Source of the DNA: Alphaproteobacteria bacterium
Lineage (GTDB): Bacteria; Pseudomonadota; Alphaproteobacteria; UBA6615
DNA length: 46,831 bases
Reading direction: 5' to 3'
NCBI GenBank assembly: GCA_028822385.1
Contig: JAPKDV010000006.1
Span: 1 to 46,831, forward strand
The notes below the pieces were generated by a model. It searched no databases and was not told the DNA's origin. It saw only the letters and a program-made list of their open reading frames with translations. The translations under genes were made by a program, and so were the position numbers. Within the stretch, counting starts at the first letter, position 1, and every line of letters starts with the position of its first letter. Shown here one piece after another: positions 27,933 to 36,855 of this stretch.

Positions 27933-30140
27933 ATGATAGATTTTAATGGGGTGGTCCCCACACTTGGCGCTGCGCTGAGCGCACGTGGCTATGACACGCT
28001 TACGCCTGTTCAGGAGGCCGTGCTTGCGCCCGAGCTTGTCGACAGGGATTTGCTGGTATCGGCCCAAACCGGATCAGGTAAAACGGTCGCGTTCGGAATC
28101 GCGCTTGGTCCCACATTGTTGGGTGATGCCGAGCGGTTTTCCTATGCCGCCACGCCGTTGGCGCTGGTTATAGCGCCGACACGCGAACTAGCATTGCAGG
28201 TGAAGCGGGAGCTCGAATGGCTCTATGCGGGTGCAGGCGCGTCTGTTGCGTCCTGTGTAGGTGGTATGGATATGCGTGCCGAACGACGCGCGCTCGAACG
28301 TGGAGCACATATCGTCGTGGGTACACCGGGACGGCTGCGCGATCATGTTACGCGTAATTCATTGAATATGAGCGACCTCAGGGCCGCTGTGCTCGACGAA
28401 GCGGATGAGATGCTCGATATGGGCTTTCGTGATGATCTGGAATTTATTCTTAGTGCGGCGCCAGAAACACGTCGCACCCTGATGTTCTCAGCTACCGTGC
28501 CGCATTCCATTGCATCCCTGGCTAAGCGCTATCAGCGCGATGCGGCGCGGGTGACGACCAAAGGGGAACGCGAACAGCATGTGGATATTGAATACCGCGC
28601 GATGGACGTGGCCCCGAGTGATCGAGAAAATGCGATCATCAACGTATTACGCTACTTTAACCCGACGAATGCCCTAGTGTTTTGTGCAACGCGCGCAGCT
28701 GTCAATCGCATGATGAGCCGGTTCACCAATCGTGGTTTTGCAGTCGTCGCCCTTTCAGGTGAGCTCAGCCAGAATGAACGCACCCACGCCTTGCAGGCGC
28801 TGCGCGACGGGCGTGCGCAGGTTTGTATTGCTACGGATGTTGCCGCACGCGGGCTCGACCTGCCAAATTTGGAGCTGGTGATCCACGCCGATATTCCGAA
28901 GAATCCCGAAAGTCTGCTGCATCGTAGTGGCCGGACCGGGCGTGCGGGCCGCAAAGGTGTCTGTGCCTTGATTGTACCGCACAGTGAACGTCGACGCACG
29001 GAGCGTCTGCTTGGACGTGCCAACATCACAGCGGAATGGGGGCGTCCGCCATCGGTTGAGGAAATTCAGCAGCGTGATCGCTTGCGTTTGCTAGAGAACC
29101 CGCAGCTTCTTGAGCCGGTCACAGAAAACGAGATGGCATTTGTTGCCGAAATCCTCGAGCGCCATAATCCCGAGCAAATTGCTGCAGCGTTCCTGCGGTC
29201 CCACGCAGCTGGGCAGTCCGCACCTGAAGAGCTAATTGATCCGAACGTTCGTGAGACGAAGAAGAAACGGCGGGAAGATTTCACCGATGGGATCTGGTTT
29301 TCGATCTCGGTCGGTCGCAATGACAATGCCGAGCCGCGTTGGTTGTTGCCGATGCTTTGTCGGGTTGGACAGATCAGCGGTCAGGATATTGGGTCGATCA
29401 AGATTCAGTCCGACGAAACCAGTTTCGAGATTGCTTCAAGTGTCGTTGATAAATTTCTTGAGGGGGTTGGTCCCGAGATGATGCTCGAGAAAAATGTATC
29501 TCTGACACGCCTCGACGGCCCACCCGCTGCCGCGCAACGTGGAGATTTTAAGGGTGGGTCGGATAATAGAGGCCCTACAAAGTCGTATGAAAAGAAACCT
29601 TATGAAAAAAAGGCATATGCCAAGAAGCCTTATGAGAAGAAACCCGCTGAGAAGAAGCCTTACGAGAAGAAGACCTACGAACAGAAACCAGAGGTTGCCG
29701 CTAAGCTGGACACCGTAAAGCGAAATGAGGCTCCCGCACCACAAATGGCGCGACCGGAACGCCCTCAGGAGTCAAAGCCGTCTAAGCCTTATGTAAAAAG
29801 GGAACGCCCGGCTGAGCATAAAGAACTCCCGGCGCAGACGACGCAGTCAGAATTCGGTTTTGTATCTCCTGGCAAAAGCGGGGAACGACCCCGCAAGCCG
29901 AAGCGGAAGGTCGACAAGTCCACTGTCACTTCGGCACCAGGCCGTGGTGCTGAGAAACGCAAAAAGTATAAAGGCAAGACTGGTCCCGCAAAGAAACTGG
30001 AACTTGCCGACAAGCCCGGTAAAAAGCCGGCTTATCAATACGACCAGCAAACGACGACCGGCCGCCGCAAGGATGGCAAAACAGAAGAGGGCGGCTTCGC
30101 AGTTCTCAAGCGAAAAAAGCCGCGTGCCAAAAAGCGCTAG
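27933..30140 (+). CDS. DEAD-box RNA helicase with DbpA-type RNA-binding domain and Lys-rich tail
   Basis: ATP-dependent RNA helicase of about 735 aa. Motifs seen: Q-motif region, I AQTGSGKT, Ia PTRELA, II DEAD in VLDEADEMLDMGF, III SAT, and V/VI ARGLDLP and HRSGRTGRAGRKG. A DbpA-like C-terminal RNA-binding domain follows (about residues 440-525, GIWFSISVGRNDNAEPRWLL). Then comes a low-complexity tail of repeated YEKKP units (29580-29690) and a basic end (KKPRAKKR). An in-frame ATG at 27903 gives ten extra residues; 27933 with GGAACGAGA upstream is preferred. It is likely a ribosome-assembly or cold-adaptation helicase. Confidence 0.95.
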   Translation: MIDFNGVVPTLGAALSARGYDTLTPVQEAVLAPELVDRDLLVSAQTGSGKTVAFGIALGPTLLGDAERFSYAATPLALVIAPTRELALQVKRELEWLYAGAGASVASCVGGMDMRAERRALERGAHIVVGTPGRLRDHVTRNSLNMSDLRAAVLDEADEMLDMGFRDDLEFILSAAPETRRTLMFSATVPHSIASLAKRYQRDAARVTTKGEREQHVDIEYRAMDVAPSDRENAIINVLRYFNPTNALVFCATRAAVNRMMSRFTNRGFAVVALSGELSQNERTHALQALRDGRAQVCIATDVAARGLDLPNLELVIHADIPKNPESLLHRSGRTGRAGRKGVCALIVPHSERRRTERLLGRANITAEWGRPPSVEEIQQRDRLRLLENPQLLEPVTENEMAFVAEILERHNPEQIAAAFLRSHAAGQSAPEELIDPNVRETKKKRREDFTDGIWFSISVGRNDNAEPRWLLPMLCRVGQISGQDIGSIKIQSDETSFEIASSVVDKFLEGVGPEMMLEKNVSLTRLDGPPAAAQRGDFKGGSDNRGPTKSYEKKPYEKKAYAKKPYEKKPAEKKPYEKKTYEQKPEVAAKLDTVKRNEAPAPQMARPERPQESKPSKPYVKRERPAEHKELPAQTTQSEFGFVSPGKSGERPRKPKRKVDKSTVTSAPGRGAEKRKKYKGKTGPAKKLELADKPGKKPAYQYDQQTTTGRRKDGKTEEGGFAVLKRKKPRAKKR
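29580..29690 (+). repeat. Tandem YEKKP-type repeats within helicase gene
   Basis: About seven imperfect 15-base units encode (S/P/A/T)-Y/A-(E/A)-(K/Q)-K in series. They build a positively charged flexible tail. Near-identical DNA units such as CCTTATGAGAAGAAA make this stretch prone to slippage. Confidence 0.8.
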
Positions 30141-30168
30141 CGCGCCTTTTGTATTCAGGTGAGAGCGA

Positions 30169-31341
30169 ATGGCAAATTATGATGTCATCGTCATCGGGGC
30201 CGGTGCTGCTGGACTGATGTGCGCGGGTGAAGCGAGCAAGCGCGGGCGGCGGGTCTTGGTGCTGGAGCGTGCGTCTCGAATTGGCGAGAAAATCAGAATT
30301 TCTGGCGGCGGACGTGCGAACTTCACGAACCTGCTTGCAGCGCCGGAGAATTATCTTTCCGCCAACCCCCGTTTCTGTGTTTCTGCATTGGCACGCTATA
30401 CACAGCTTGATTTCATCACGCTCGTTGAGAAGCACAAGATTTCTTATCACGAGCGCGACCATGGCCAGCTGTTCTGCGATGATTCTGCGCAGCAAATTAT
30501 CGAAATGCTGCGCGACGAGGCGCGGGGCGCCAAGATTCAGACCGATACCGGTATCACCGGAATTTCGTCTCTCGAATCCGGTTTCTCCGTCGAAACAGAT
30601 CGCGGCATCTATTCTGCAGATTCGCTTGTGATCGCTTCGGGCGGACCTTCTATTCCCAAGATGGGTGCCAGCGGTTTCGGCTATGATATCGCACGCCAGT
30701 TTGGTTTGGATGTAATCCCACCACGAGCGGGCTTGGTGCCGTTGACCTTCGACCCGGAAATGAAGGCCCGGATGGAAGGACTGTCAGGTGTGTCGGTAGA
30801 TGCAATGGCAATCAGCGGGAAGACACGGTTTTCAGAAGCACTTCTGTTCACCCATCGAGGGTTAAGCGGTCCGGTGATCCTGCAGATATCGTCCTACTGG
30901 AAACCCGGAGATATCATCACACTCGATCTACTGCCCGGAACCGATGCTTTTGTAGAGTTGAAGGCGTTCAGGGAGAACGAGCCGCGCAAAGAGGTGGGTA
31001 CGGTTCTGGCACAGATGCTGCCGCGTCGATTGGCGCAACGGCTGGTTGCATGGACGAATTGCGGGGGACGATTGGCGGAAACCTCCGACAAGTCCTTGCG
31101 GAACCTTTCTGACCAGATCAACCGTTGGCAGATCAAACCTACCGGATCTGAAGGTATGCGGACAGCCGAAGTGACGGTCGGGGGCGTGGACACAAAAGCA
31201 TTGTCTTCGAAGACAATGGAGGTGCGATCCGTGCCCGGTCTCTACTTTATTGGTGAAACTGTTGACGTGACGGGTCACCTCGGCGGGTTCAATTTTCAAT
31301 GGGCTTGGGCGTCGGGCTTTGCCTGCGGACAGGTTGTCTAA
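30169..31341 (+). CDS. HI0933-family NAD(P)/FAD-dependent flavoprotein
   Basis: 390-aa flavoprotein. The N-terminus has the FAD-binding GAGAAGLMCAGEASKRGRRV followed by the family signature ISGGGRANFTN; near the C-terminus TVGGVDTKALSSKTMEV and GLYFIGETVDVTGHLGGFNF complete the HI0933/YhiN pattern. It resembles BaiN-type reductases, but no substrate is proven. It lies 28 bases after the helicase gene on the same strand. Confidence 0.93.
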   Translation: MANYDVIVIGAGAAGLMCAGEASKRGRRVLVLERASRIGEKIRISGGGRANFTNLLAAPENYLSANPRFCVSALARYTQLDFITLVEKHKISYHERDHGQLFCDDSAQQIIEMLRDEARGAKIQTDTGITGISSLESGFSVETDRGIYSADSLVIASGGPSIPKMGASGFGYDIARQFGLDVIPPRAGLVPLTFDPEMKARMEGLSGVSVDAMAISGKTRFSEALLFTHRGLSGPVILQISSYWKPGDIITLDLLPGTDAFVELKAFRENEPRKEVGTVLAQMLPRRLAQRLVAWTNCGGRLAETSDKSLRNLSDQINRWQIKPTGSEGMRTAEVTVGGVDTKALSSKTMEVRSVPGLYFIGETVDVTGHLGGFNFQWAWASGFACGQVV

Positions 31342-31429
31342 CGACTTCCCGGGTCGCCAATCAAGCGGCGCACGCGTATAGATGTTGGCTTCTGCGGTAC
31401 TCCCGCGATAGTCATAAGGTAGAGCTGCC

Positions 31430-31633
31430 ATGAGCAAAGCTAGAGCGCGTGAACGCGCAAAAGCCAAAGCTGGCCAAAAGTTGCAGAAGCGCAAAGTTGC
31501 GGCTGATGCGACACAACCCGAGAACAAACCTGGAAAATTTGATGCTGGTTCGAACTCGATCCGCAAATCCGGTGGCGGCGCAAATGCCGGAAACTTTGCC
31601 GAAGCCCGTCGAGGTGCTGCGCGGTCCCGCTAG
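31430..31633 (+). CDS. Small basic protein of unknown function
   Basis: 67 aa, very rich in Ala, Lys and Arg at both ends (SKARARERAKAKAGQKLQKR), with a Gly/Asn-rich centre and no hydrophobic segment, so probably intrinsically disordered and nucleic-acid-binding. GGTAGAG lies six bases before the ATG. A second overlapping frame (31449-31649) exists but lacks such a site. Similar small KA-rich proteins recur in alphaproteobacteria, though I cannot name a family. Confidence 0.65.
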   Translation: MSKARARERAKAKAGQKLQKRKVAADATQPENKPGKFDAGSNSIRKSGGGANAGNFAEARRGAARSR

Positions 31634-31709
31634 TCCGGCGTGCGATTGACCAGTGCTACCGCGTATGCTTGGCTTTTTTCCTGACCCTAAACCAAGGGGG
31701 AGATGCGCT

Positions 31710-32240
31710 GTGAGCGTTGCCCGACACCCAAGACCGCCTGAGCTTGTGGACGCCACACTCGAAGAAATCATGGACACCTATGTGGCCCGTTATCGCGACC
31801 GCGTTCCTGATTGGGAGGCGTTCGAAGACGCCAAGATCGAGGGCTTCAAGCGCGCCCAGCACCGATTCATCGGGGCCGGTGGCTCCGGCAAGCATGGCGA
31901 CCCTAATGCAATTCCAGCCCGCGCCCACACCTTGAGCATCATGTATGTGAATCCGGGGCAGGGAAATGCATCGCACACTCACGAAGTCGAGGAGACTTTC
32001 TTTGTTCTCAAGGGATTGCTCGACGTTTTTGTTGAGGATGAGGACGGCCGCCGTCTTGAAACCCGACTGGGTCCGTGGGAGTGCATCACCTGTCCGCCCG
32101 GTGTTATTCACGGTTATGACAATGCCAGCCTGGAGCCTGTCTGGTTTCAGGTGATGCTCGGACGGGGACAGCCCGAGACCATGGGCTACGCCGATAAGGA
32201 ATTATATGAACGTCGTGGTGACCATCTGACGGGTGACTGA
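31710..32240 (+). CDS. Cupin domain protein (GTG start)
   Basis: 176-aa protein with a C-terminal cupin barrel: NASHTHEVEETFFVLKGLLD (two His and a Glu as likely metal ligands) and CPPGVIHGYDN (third His). The N-terminal 60 residues are helical. I place the start at GTG 31710 because AAGGGGGAG lies seven bases upstream; an ATG at 31653 has no ribosome site. It borders three pseudogenes, including a decayed FAH gene, echoing the intact cupin-FAH pair at 20.8-22.4 kb. Confidence 0.8.
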   Translation: MSVARHPRPPELVDATLEEIMDTYVARYRDRVPDWEAFEDAKIEGFKRAQHRFIGAGGSGKHGDPNAIPARAHTLSIMYVNPGQGNASHTHEVEETFFVLKGLLDVFVEDEDGRRLETRLGPWECITCPPGVIHGYDNASLEPVWFQVMLGRGQPETMGYADKELYERRGDHLTGD

Positions 32241-32246
32241 TCTTTC

Positions 32247-32476
32247 ATGTTGGCATCCGCTTTATTTGCCATTCATCGGGGACAACAGAGCGCCAGTGGA
32301 GTTTTGCTGAATTCATAGAGAGATATGCACGACACGGTATTGGCACGCTGACTGTTTGCCGCTCACTCGTTGAAGACCACGGGGCTGCAAAAGCGGCTAG
32401 ACTGATTGTCGATGCCGGCTTGAAAGCTTTGGGTAACATCACGGTTAAAGATCGTCGACAGTGTGTATTGACCTGA
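32247..32476 (+). pseudogene. Fragment of a sugar-phosphate-isomerase-like TIM-barrel gene
   Basis: The ATG at 32247 begins MLASALFAIHRG, and after a one-base shift in the GGGG run at 32278-32281 the frame continues GTTERQWSFAEFIERYARHG and VEDHGAAKAARLIVDAGLKA. This resembles the first 60-70 residues of xylose-isomerase-like TIM-barrel proteins. Homology stops near 32434, where the sequence fuses to the antisense tail of the TetR remnant. The rest (over 200 residues) is missing. Confidence 0.7.
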
Positions 32477-32845
32477 TTGCTTTACGTGATGGGCCTTATG
32501 AGTGTTTTCATCACCCAAAAGTGCAACGAAAATCTGATGCGCTACCGTTTGATCGAAGCTGAATGCGATTAACCACTCCATCGCGTCTTCTGGCGGAGAG
32601 CTCTCGAGGTTGAGCTTCTGTTCGCCGGTCCTAATTTCGGCATAGCACCGTTTCAGGACCTCGCTTTACAAGCCTTCCTTGTCACCGAAATAGTAATTGA
32701 GAAGTTGCTTATTAAAGTCGGCTTGCGTCGCGATCGTATTGACACACGCGCCGCTTTATCCCTTGTCGGAAAAATCGTCCCGTGCCGCATCGAGAAAACG
32801 GCTTTTCGTCCATTCCGAGGTATCCAGAAAACCTTTGGTGGCTGG
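32363..32845 (-). pseudogene. TetR-family regulator pseudogene
   Basis: On the minus strand one frame reads ATKGFLDTSEWTKSRFLDAA, a stop, CVNTIATQADFNKQLLNYYF, GDKEGL, a second stop, then SEVLKRCYAEIRTGEQKLNL and FVALLGDENTHKAHHVKQS. This is the TetR DNA-binding domain plus part of the ligand domain. Both stops are TAA (32756-32758 and 32666-32668), each where TetR proteins usually have Tyr. Near 32480 the text jumps to YTLSTIFNRDV, which fits the family's C-terminal end, so an internal deletion of perhaps 50 residues is likely. Confidence 0.85.
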
Positions 32846-32849
32846 AATT

Positions 32850-33612
32850 CTAACCTGCCATGACCATGTTCGACAGGGTTCCAACACCTTCCAGAGACAC
32901 TTCTGCACGGTCACCAGGTTTCATGAATACCTGAGGTTTGCGCCCGGCACCTACCCCGGCCGGGGTGCCGGTAGTGATAATATCACCGGGTTCGAAGCGA
33001 TACTATTTTGAAAAATAAGATACAATTTCGGGAATGTTGAAGATCAAATCATCGGTTAGGGTTGATTGCATAACCCTGCCGTTGGGTCGAAGCTCGAGCA
33101 GCAGATTGTGGGGGGTCTGAGATTTCGTCCTTGGTTGTGATCACTGGACCGCAGGGGGTGAAGGTTTGGAAGAGCTTACCCATGACGTTGCGTTCCCAGG
33201 ACAGGATCGCGATGGGTTTGCCGGCGCCAGTCAGGGAGACGATGGTCTTCATAAATGCGGATGGAAACGCTGGCGCGGGTGTTCCCTCCATCTCTGCCAA
33301 GTGACGAAGGTAGTTCAGGCCGACCGACAGGATCAGATTGGGGCGGGGGATTGGTGCGAGAAGATCGGCCTCACCGAGGACGACAAGAGCACTTAACTGG
33401 CGCAGGTTTTACTGTTCGTCATCGGACAATGCCTCAAGCTTGTCGAGCGCTTTGCGAACCGTGTACATGGCGTTGTCATGGCCGAGAATGTCCTTCACAG
33501 CGGATGGCGCATCGGTCGCAATTCCCGATGTGACCAGATCGAGAAGGTCATTGTTGCTGCTCAGTATGGCAGCATGGCCAAGGTCGCCGGTGTCCAGTGT
33601 CGCAAGCTTAAT
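32850..33612 (-). pseudogene. FAH-family hydrolase pseudogene
   Basis: The N-terminal part reads KLATLDTGDLGHAAILSSNN through KALDKLEALSDDEQ, meets a TAA at 33409-33411, and continues in frame as LLAPIPRPNLILSVGLNYLR and FMKTIVSLTGAGKPIAILSW. It then jumps to GKLFQTFTPCGPVITTKDEI, so the middle with the metal-binding glutamates (about 60-70 residues) is deleted. A six-G run at 33110-33115 shifts the frame. A TAG interrupts SYFSK, and the end [20 protein letters not shown] to SNMVMAG-stop is still recognisable. Confidence 0.9.
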
Positions 33613-33704
33613 TAGGGTCTGCCGGTGTTGTTTTTCTGGGTCACAGTTCTGCACGCTTGTTGGCAAATATGCTAGCATCAGGGCCGCTAGAGAGGATTAC
33701 CAAG

Positions 33705-35027
33705 ATGAACGATACCAGCAACAAGTCCTTTGCCGCTTCACCGGGCAGTGTGGTTGAGATCGCCGCAAATATTTGCACGGGAAACACGACGCCGAGCGAC
33801 GTGGTGCAAGGATATCTGGACCGCATCGCAGCTGTGGATTCGGTGGTGAATGCATGGGTGTCAGTGGATGATGCCGGCGCGCTTGCCGAAGCCAGCGAGA
33901 TGACTCGTGAAGCCGCGCGCGGCGAGTTCCGCGGACCGCTTCACGGAGTTCCCGTAGCGATCAAGGATATCTGCGACGTGGTGGGATGGCCGACCCGCTG
34001 CAACAGCGCGACGCGCGCCAATGCCGGGCTAGCCACGGCAGATGCGGATATCGTCGCCTCGTTGCGTAATGCAGGGGCGATTGTTCTCGGCAAAACCCAC
34101 ACCACCGAATTCGCTTATTACGACCCGTCACCGGCGCGCAATCCTCACAACACCGATCACACTCCCGGCGGGTCTAGTAGTGGCTCGGGCGCAGCTGTTG
34201 GCTCTGGCATGGTACCCGCTGCGGTGGGAACCCAGACAGTGGCCTCAGTCAATCGCCCGGCCGCCTATTGCGGGGTGTCTGCGTTCAAGCCCTCGACCCG
34301 CAGTATGAGTGCTTATGGTATCGCCCCTCTGGCGCCGATGTACGACACGCCGGGTGTCTATGGTTGGGGCGTGGCGGATGCGGTCGCGCTCTATAACGCA
34401 GTATGTCCGCCTCATGCCCATGCTGTTGATATCAGAGAGCACGAACCACGCGTGCTTGTTCTGGATGATCCGTTCTTGGGTGAGGCTCATGATGAAATCA
34501 TCGCCGCGCGTGACCGGGTGGCAGATCAGCTGCGCGATGCGGGCCATGTGGTTGAAACCATCGCTTCGCCAATTTCTATGGAAGCGCTGAACGATGTTCA
34601 GGGCCATACGACGGTCTATGAGTTGGCGCGGGTGCATGCAGCTTTGCTCGATTTTCCCGAGGACCAAGTTGGTAGCGTGCTGCGCCAAGCCGTGATCGAT
34701 GGTGCCGAGATTACGGATGAGATTTATCGAAAGGACCGCCACGAAATAAACGCCATGTGCGCTAAGTTCTATGACGTCGTGCGTCCGACCGATATAGTAC
34801 TCTGGCCGTCAGCACCAGCAACGGCACCGGCAGGTCTCGAATGGACAGGTGACCGACGCTATATCGCCCCCTGGACCGCGCTGGGTGGACCAGTCGTCTC
34901 TATGCCGTCTGGGTTCGGGGCCGGCGAAATGCCGATTGGCATGCTGCTCGCCGGTGCGCCGGGTTATGACCGGTTGATGGCAGAGATCGCGCCGATTCTG
35001 GCCGAGGCTGTTCCGCAATCCGAATAA
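33705..35027 (+). CDS. Amidase-signature family hydrolase
   Basis: 440-aa enzyme of the Ser-cisSer-Lys amidase family, which cleaves amide or related C-N bonds. The catalytic lysine is K87 in VAIKDI, the Gly/Ser-rich signature GGSSSGSGAAVGSG spans 155-168, and the nucleophile is S181. The usual T-G-G-S-I/V-R-x-P-A motif reads TVASVNRPA here: residues V179-A180 replace the glycine pair before the nucleophile. An upstream in-frame ATG at 33657 is rejected; the ATG at 33705 follows AGAGAGGAT. The gene begins right after the pseudogene cluster. Confidence 0.9.
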   Translation: MNDTSNKSFAASPGSVVEIAANICTGNTTPSDVVQGYLDRIAAVDSVVNAWVSVDDAGALAEASEMTREAARGEFRGPLHGVPVAIKDICDVVGWPTRCNSATRANAGLATADADIVASLRNAGAIVLGKTHTTEFAYYDPSPARNPHNTDHTPGGSSSGSGAAVGSGMVPAAVGTQTVASVNRPAAYCGVSAFKPSTRSMSAYGIAPLAPMYDTPGVYGWGVADAVALYNAVCPPHAHAVDIREHEPRVLVLDDPFLGEAHDEIIAARDRVADQLRDAGHVVETIASPISMEALNDVQGHTTVYELARVHAALLDFPEDQVGSVLRQAVIDGAEITDEIYRKDRHEINAMCAKFYDVVRPTDIVLWPSAPATAPAGLEWTGDRRYIAPWTALGGPVVSMPSGFGAGEMPIGMLLAGAPGYDRLMAEIAPILAEAVPQSE

Positions 35028-35040
35028 ATTCCGGTCCCCG

Positions 35041-35068
35041 GAGCGTTATCATGGGAGCGTTATCATGG
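35041..35068. repeat. 14-base tandem duplication over a start region
   Basis: GAGCGTTATCATGG occurs twice in direct succession (35041-35054 and 35055-35068). Each copy carries a GGAGCG-like ribosome site and an ATG. The first ATG (35051) opens only MGALSWNG-stop, which runs out of frame through the true start at 35065. Confidence 0.95.
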
Positions 35069-35649
35069 AATGGGTGATCAAATGTGTGTCGAAGCCTGAT
35101 ATGGTGGAGCGGCGGGCAGCGGCGCTCAAAGCGCATATAGCGCATCTCGACATGTTCAAGGTCGAGACCTGGTATTCTGGTCCCATGATGGTCGGGGACG
35201 GTTCAAACGCCAATGGCAGCTTTCGGGTGATCGACTTCCCGACCCGCGAAAAGACTACGACCTATATTGAGACCGATCCCTATACTCTGGCCGCGATTTT
35301 CAAATCGATCGATATCAAAAGAGTGTTTCCCTACACCGACCTTCGCCAGCGCAACCACTCACAAACCGAATGTAATGCCCAATTCGTGATCGTGTCGTAT
35401 ACTGATCCGATTTCAGTTGCCGAAGTGCCTGATGCGCAAATGGCTGAATTCCTCGCGAAGCACGTAGACAAGCTGATTTTTGCAGGCATGCTCGCTGAAG
35501 ATGACGGTAAAACGGGAACCGGTGTGCTCTATGTCATCGATGTGGTCAACCGCGATGCGGCGGATGCATTTGTCGCTGGAGAACCCTTGTCGCGCGGCCC
35601 GGATGGCCGCAGTCTTACCATCGAACGCTGGCGGTTCGGCCACGTCTAG
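35065..35649 (+). CDS. Tandem YCII-domain protein
   Basis: 194-aa protein that seems to hold two YCII-like (ferredoxin-like dimeric alpha/beta barrel) domains. The first (about 1-95) has KAHIAHLDMFKVETWYSGPMM-like and FRVIDFPTREKTTTYIETDP-like blocks, and the second (about 100-194) has AEFLAKHVDKLIFAGMLAED and LYVIDVVNRDAADAFVAGEP. The matched order (residue stretch, GxxM, short strand, D-P/E-P, hydrophobic end) argues for internal duplication. YCII proteins occur near aromatic pathways; enzymatic function is unproven. The start is the second of two duplicated ATGs. Confidence 0.75.
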   Translation: MEWVIKCVSKPDMVERRAAALKAHIAHLDMFKVETWYSGPMMVGDGSNANGSFRVIDFPTREKTTTYIETDPYTLAAIFKSIDIKRVFPYTDLRQRNHSQTECNAQFVIVSYTDPISVAEVPDAQMAEFLAKHVDKLIFAGMLAEDDGKTGTGVLYVIDVVNRDAADAFVAGEPLSRGPDGRSLTIERWRFGHV

Positions 35650-35673
35650 GCCGAGCTTTGAAGGATACTTTAC

Positions 35674-36855
35674 TTGAGCAATGCAGTCATCATATCCACC
35701 GCCCGAACCCCCATCGGGAAGGCTTACCGCGGTGCCTACAACAACACGACCCCGGCGAAACTCGGTGGTATCGCAATTCAGAACGCTGTTGCGCGCGCCG
35801 GTGTTGCGGTAGATGAGGTCGAAGATCTGATCATGGGTTGCGCGATGCCAGAGGGCGCGACGGGTCAGAATTTTGCCCGCCACGCGGCGCTATGGGCCGG
35901 GCTGCCCGTAACCACGGGTGCGGCAACCATTAACCGGTTCTGCTCCTCGGGTTTGCAGTCGATTGCCATGGCTGCCAATAGGGTGGTGATGGACAAGGTG
36001 CCGATCACAGTTGCGGGCGGAATTGAATCAATTAGCGCTCTGCCGCCCGAACATCAGGCCGATATGCGTGTTGAGGATGACCATGTGCGGGCGGTTAAAC
36101 CCGAGATTTATATGGTGATGCTCGACACCGCCGAGACAGTGGCCAAGCGTTATGGCGTGAGCCGCGAAGCCCAAGATGAATACGCGCTCTCCAGTCAGAT
36201 GCGCACGGCGACGGCCCAACAGGCTGGACGTTTCGATGACGAAATCATTCCCGTGGCAACCACAATGATGGTGAAGAGCCGAGAGACGGGCGAGATCAGC
36301 GAGCAGGACGTCACCCTGTTTCAGGACGAGTGCAATCGTCCGACCACCAATGCTAAAGATCTCGCCACACTAAACGTCGTACGCGAAGGTGGTTCGGTTA
36401 CGCCGGGTAATGCCAGTCAACTATCCGATGGTGCCAGCGCGTGCGTAGTGATGGATGAGAAACTCGCCGAACAGCGTGGGCTGGAACCGCTGGGACGTTT
36501 CATAGGTCTGGCTGTATCAGGCTGTGAGCCTGACGAGATGGGCATCGGTCCTGTGTTTGCCGTGCCGCGCTTGCTCGAACGCAACGGGCTGACCGTTGAT
36601 GACATTGATCTCTGGGAACTCAACGAAGCATTCGCTGTACAGGCGCTTTATTGCCGCGACACGCTAGGCATCGATCCGGAAAAGTACAATGTCGATGGTG
36701 GCTCGATCTCCATTGGCCATCCATATGGCATGAGCGGCAGCCGCATGGCTGGGCATGCCCTGATCGAAGGTCACCGCCGCGGCGCCAAGCACACCGTCGT
36801 CACGATGTGTGTCGGCGGCGGCATGGGTGTGGCGGGCCTGTTCGAGGTTTTTTAG
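35674..36855 (+). CDS. Thiolase (acetyl-CoA acyltransferase), TTG start
   Basis: 393-aa thiolase, cleaving 3-ketoacyl-CoA to acetyl-CoA and a shorter acyl-CoA. Catalytic residues are C90 in [11 protein letters not shown]349 in [10 protein letters not shown] and C379 in MCVGGGMG. The reading frame starts with TTG at 35674 (AAGGATACTTTAC just before), since no in-frame ATG or GTG gives the conserved N-terminus [13 protein letters not shown]. It likely finishes a beta-oxidation-like route with the dehydrogenase and hydratase in this window. Its stop overlaps the convergent CMD-like gene. Confidence 0.95.
   Translation: MSNAVIISTARTPIGKAYRGAYNNTTPAKLGGIAIQNAVARAGVAVDEVEDLIMGCAMPEGATGQNFARHAALWAGLPVTTGAATINRFCSSGLQSIAMAANRVVMDKVPITVAGGIESISALPPEHQADMRVEDDHVRAVKPEIYMVMLDTAETVAKRYGVSREAQDEYALSSQMRTATAQQAGRFDDEIIPVATTMMVKSRETGEISEQDVTLFQDECNRPTTNAKDLATLNVVREGGSVTPGNASQLSDGASACVVMDEKLAEQRGLEPLGRFIGLAVSGCEPDEMGIGPVFAVPRLLERNGLTVDDIDLWELNEAFAVQALYCRDTLGIDPEKYNVDGGSISIGHPYGMSGSRMAGHALIEGHRRGAKHTVVTMCVGGGMGVAGLFEVF

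Noticed and set aside
29580-29690. Repeat array suggestive of CRISPR
   Set aside because: The units are contiguous 15-base coding repeats for a lysine-rich tail, without spacers.
32666-32758. Stop codon reassignment (TAA as Tyr)
   Set aside because: Intact genes such as def and yidC end in TAA, and the neighbouring pseudogenes have frameshifts and deletions, so decay is enough.
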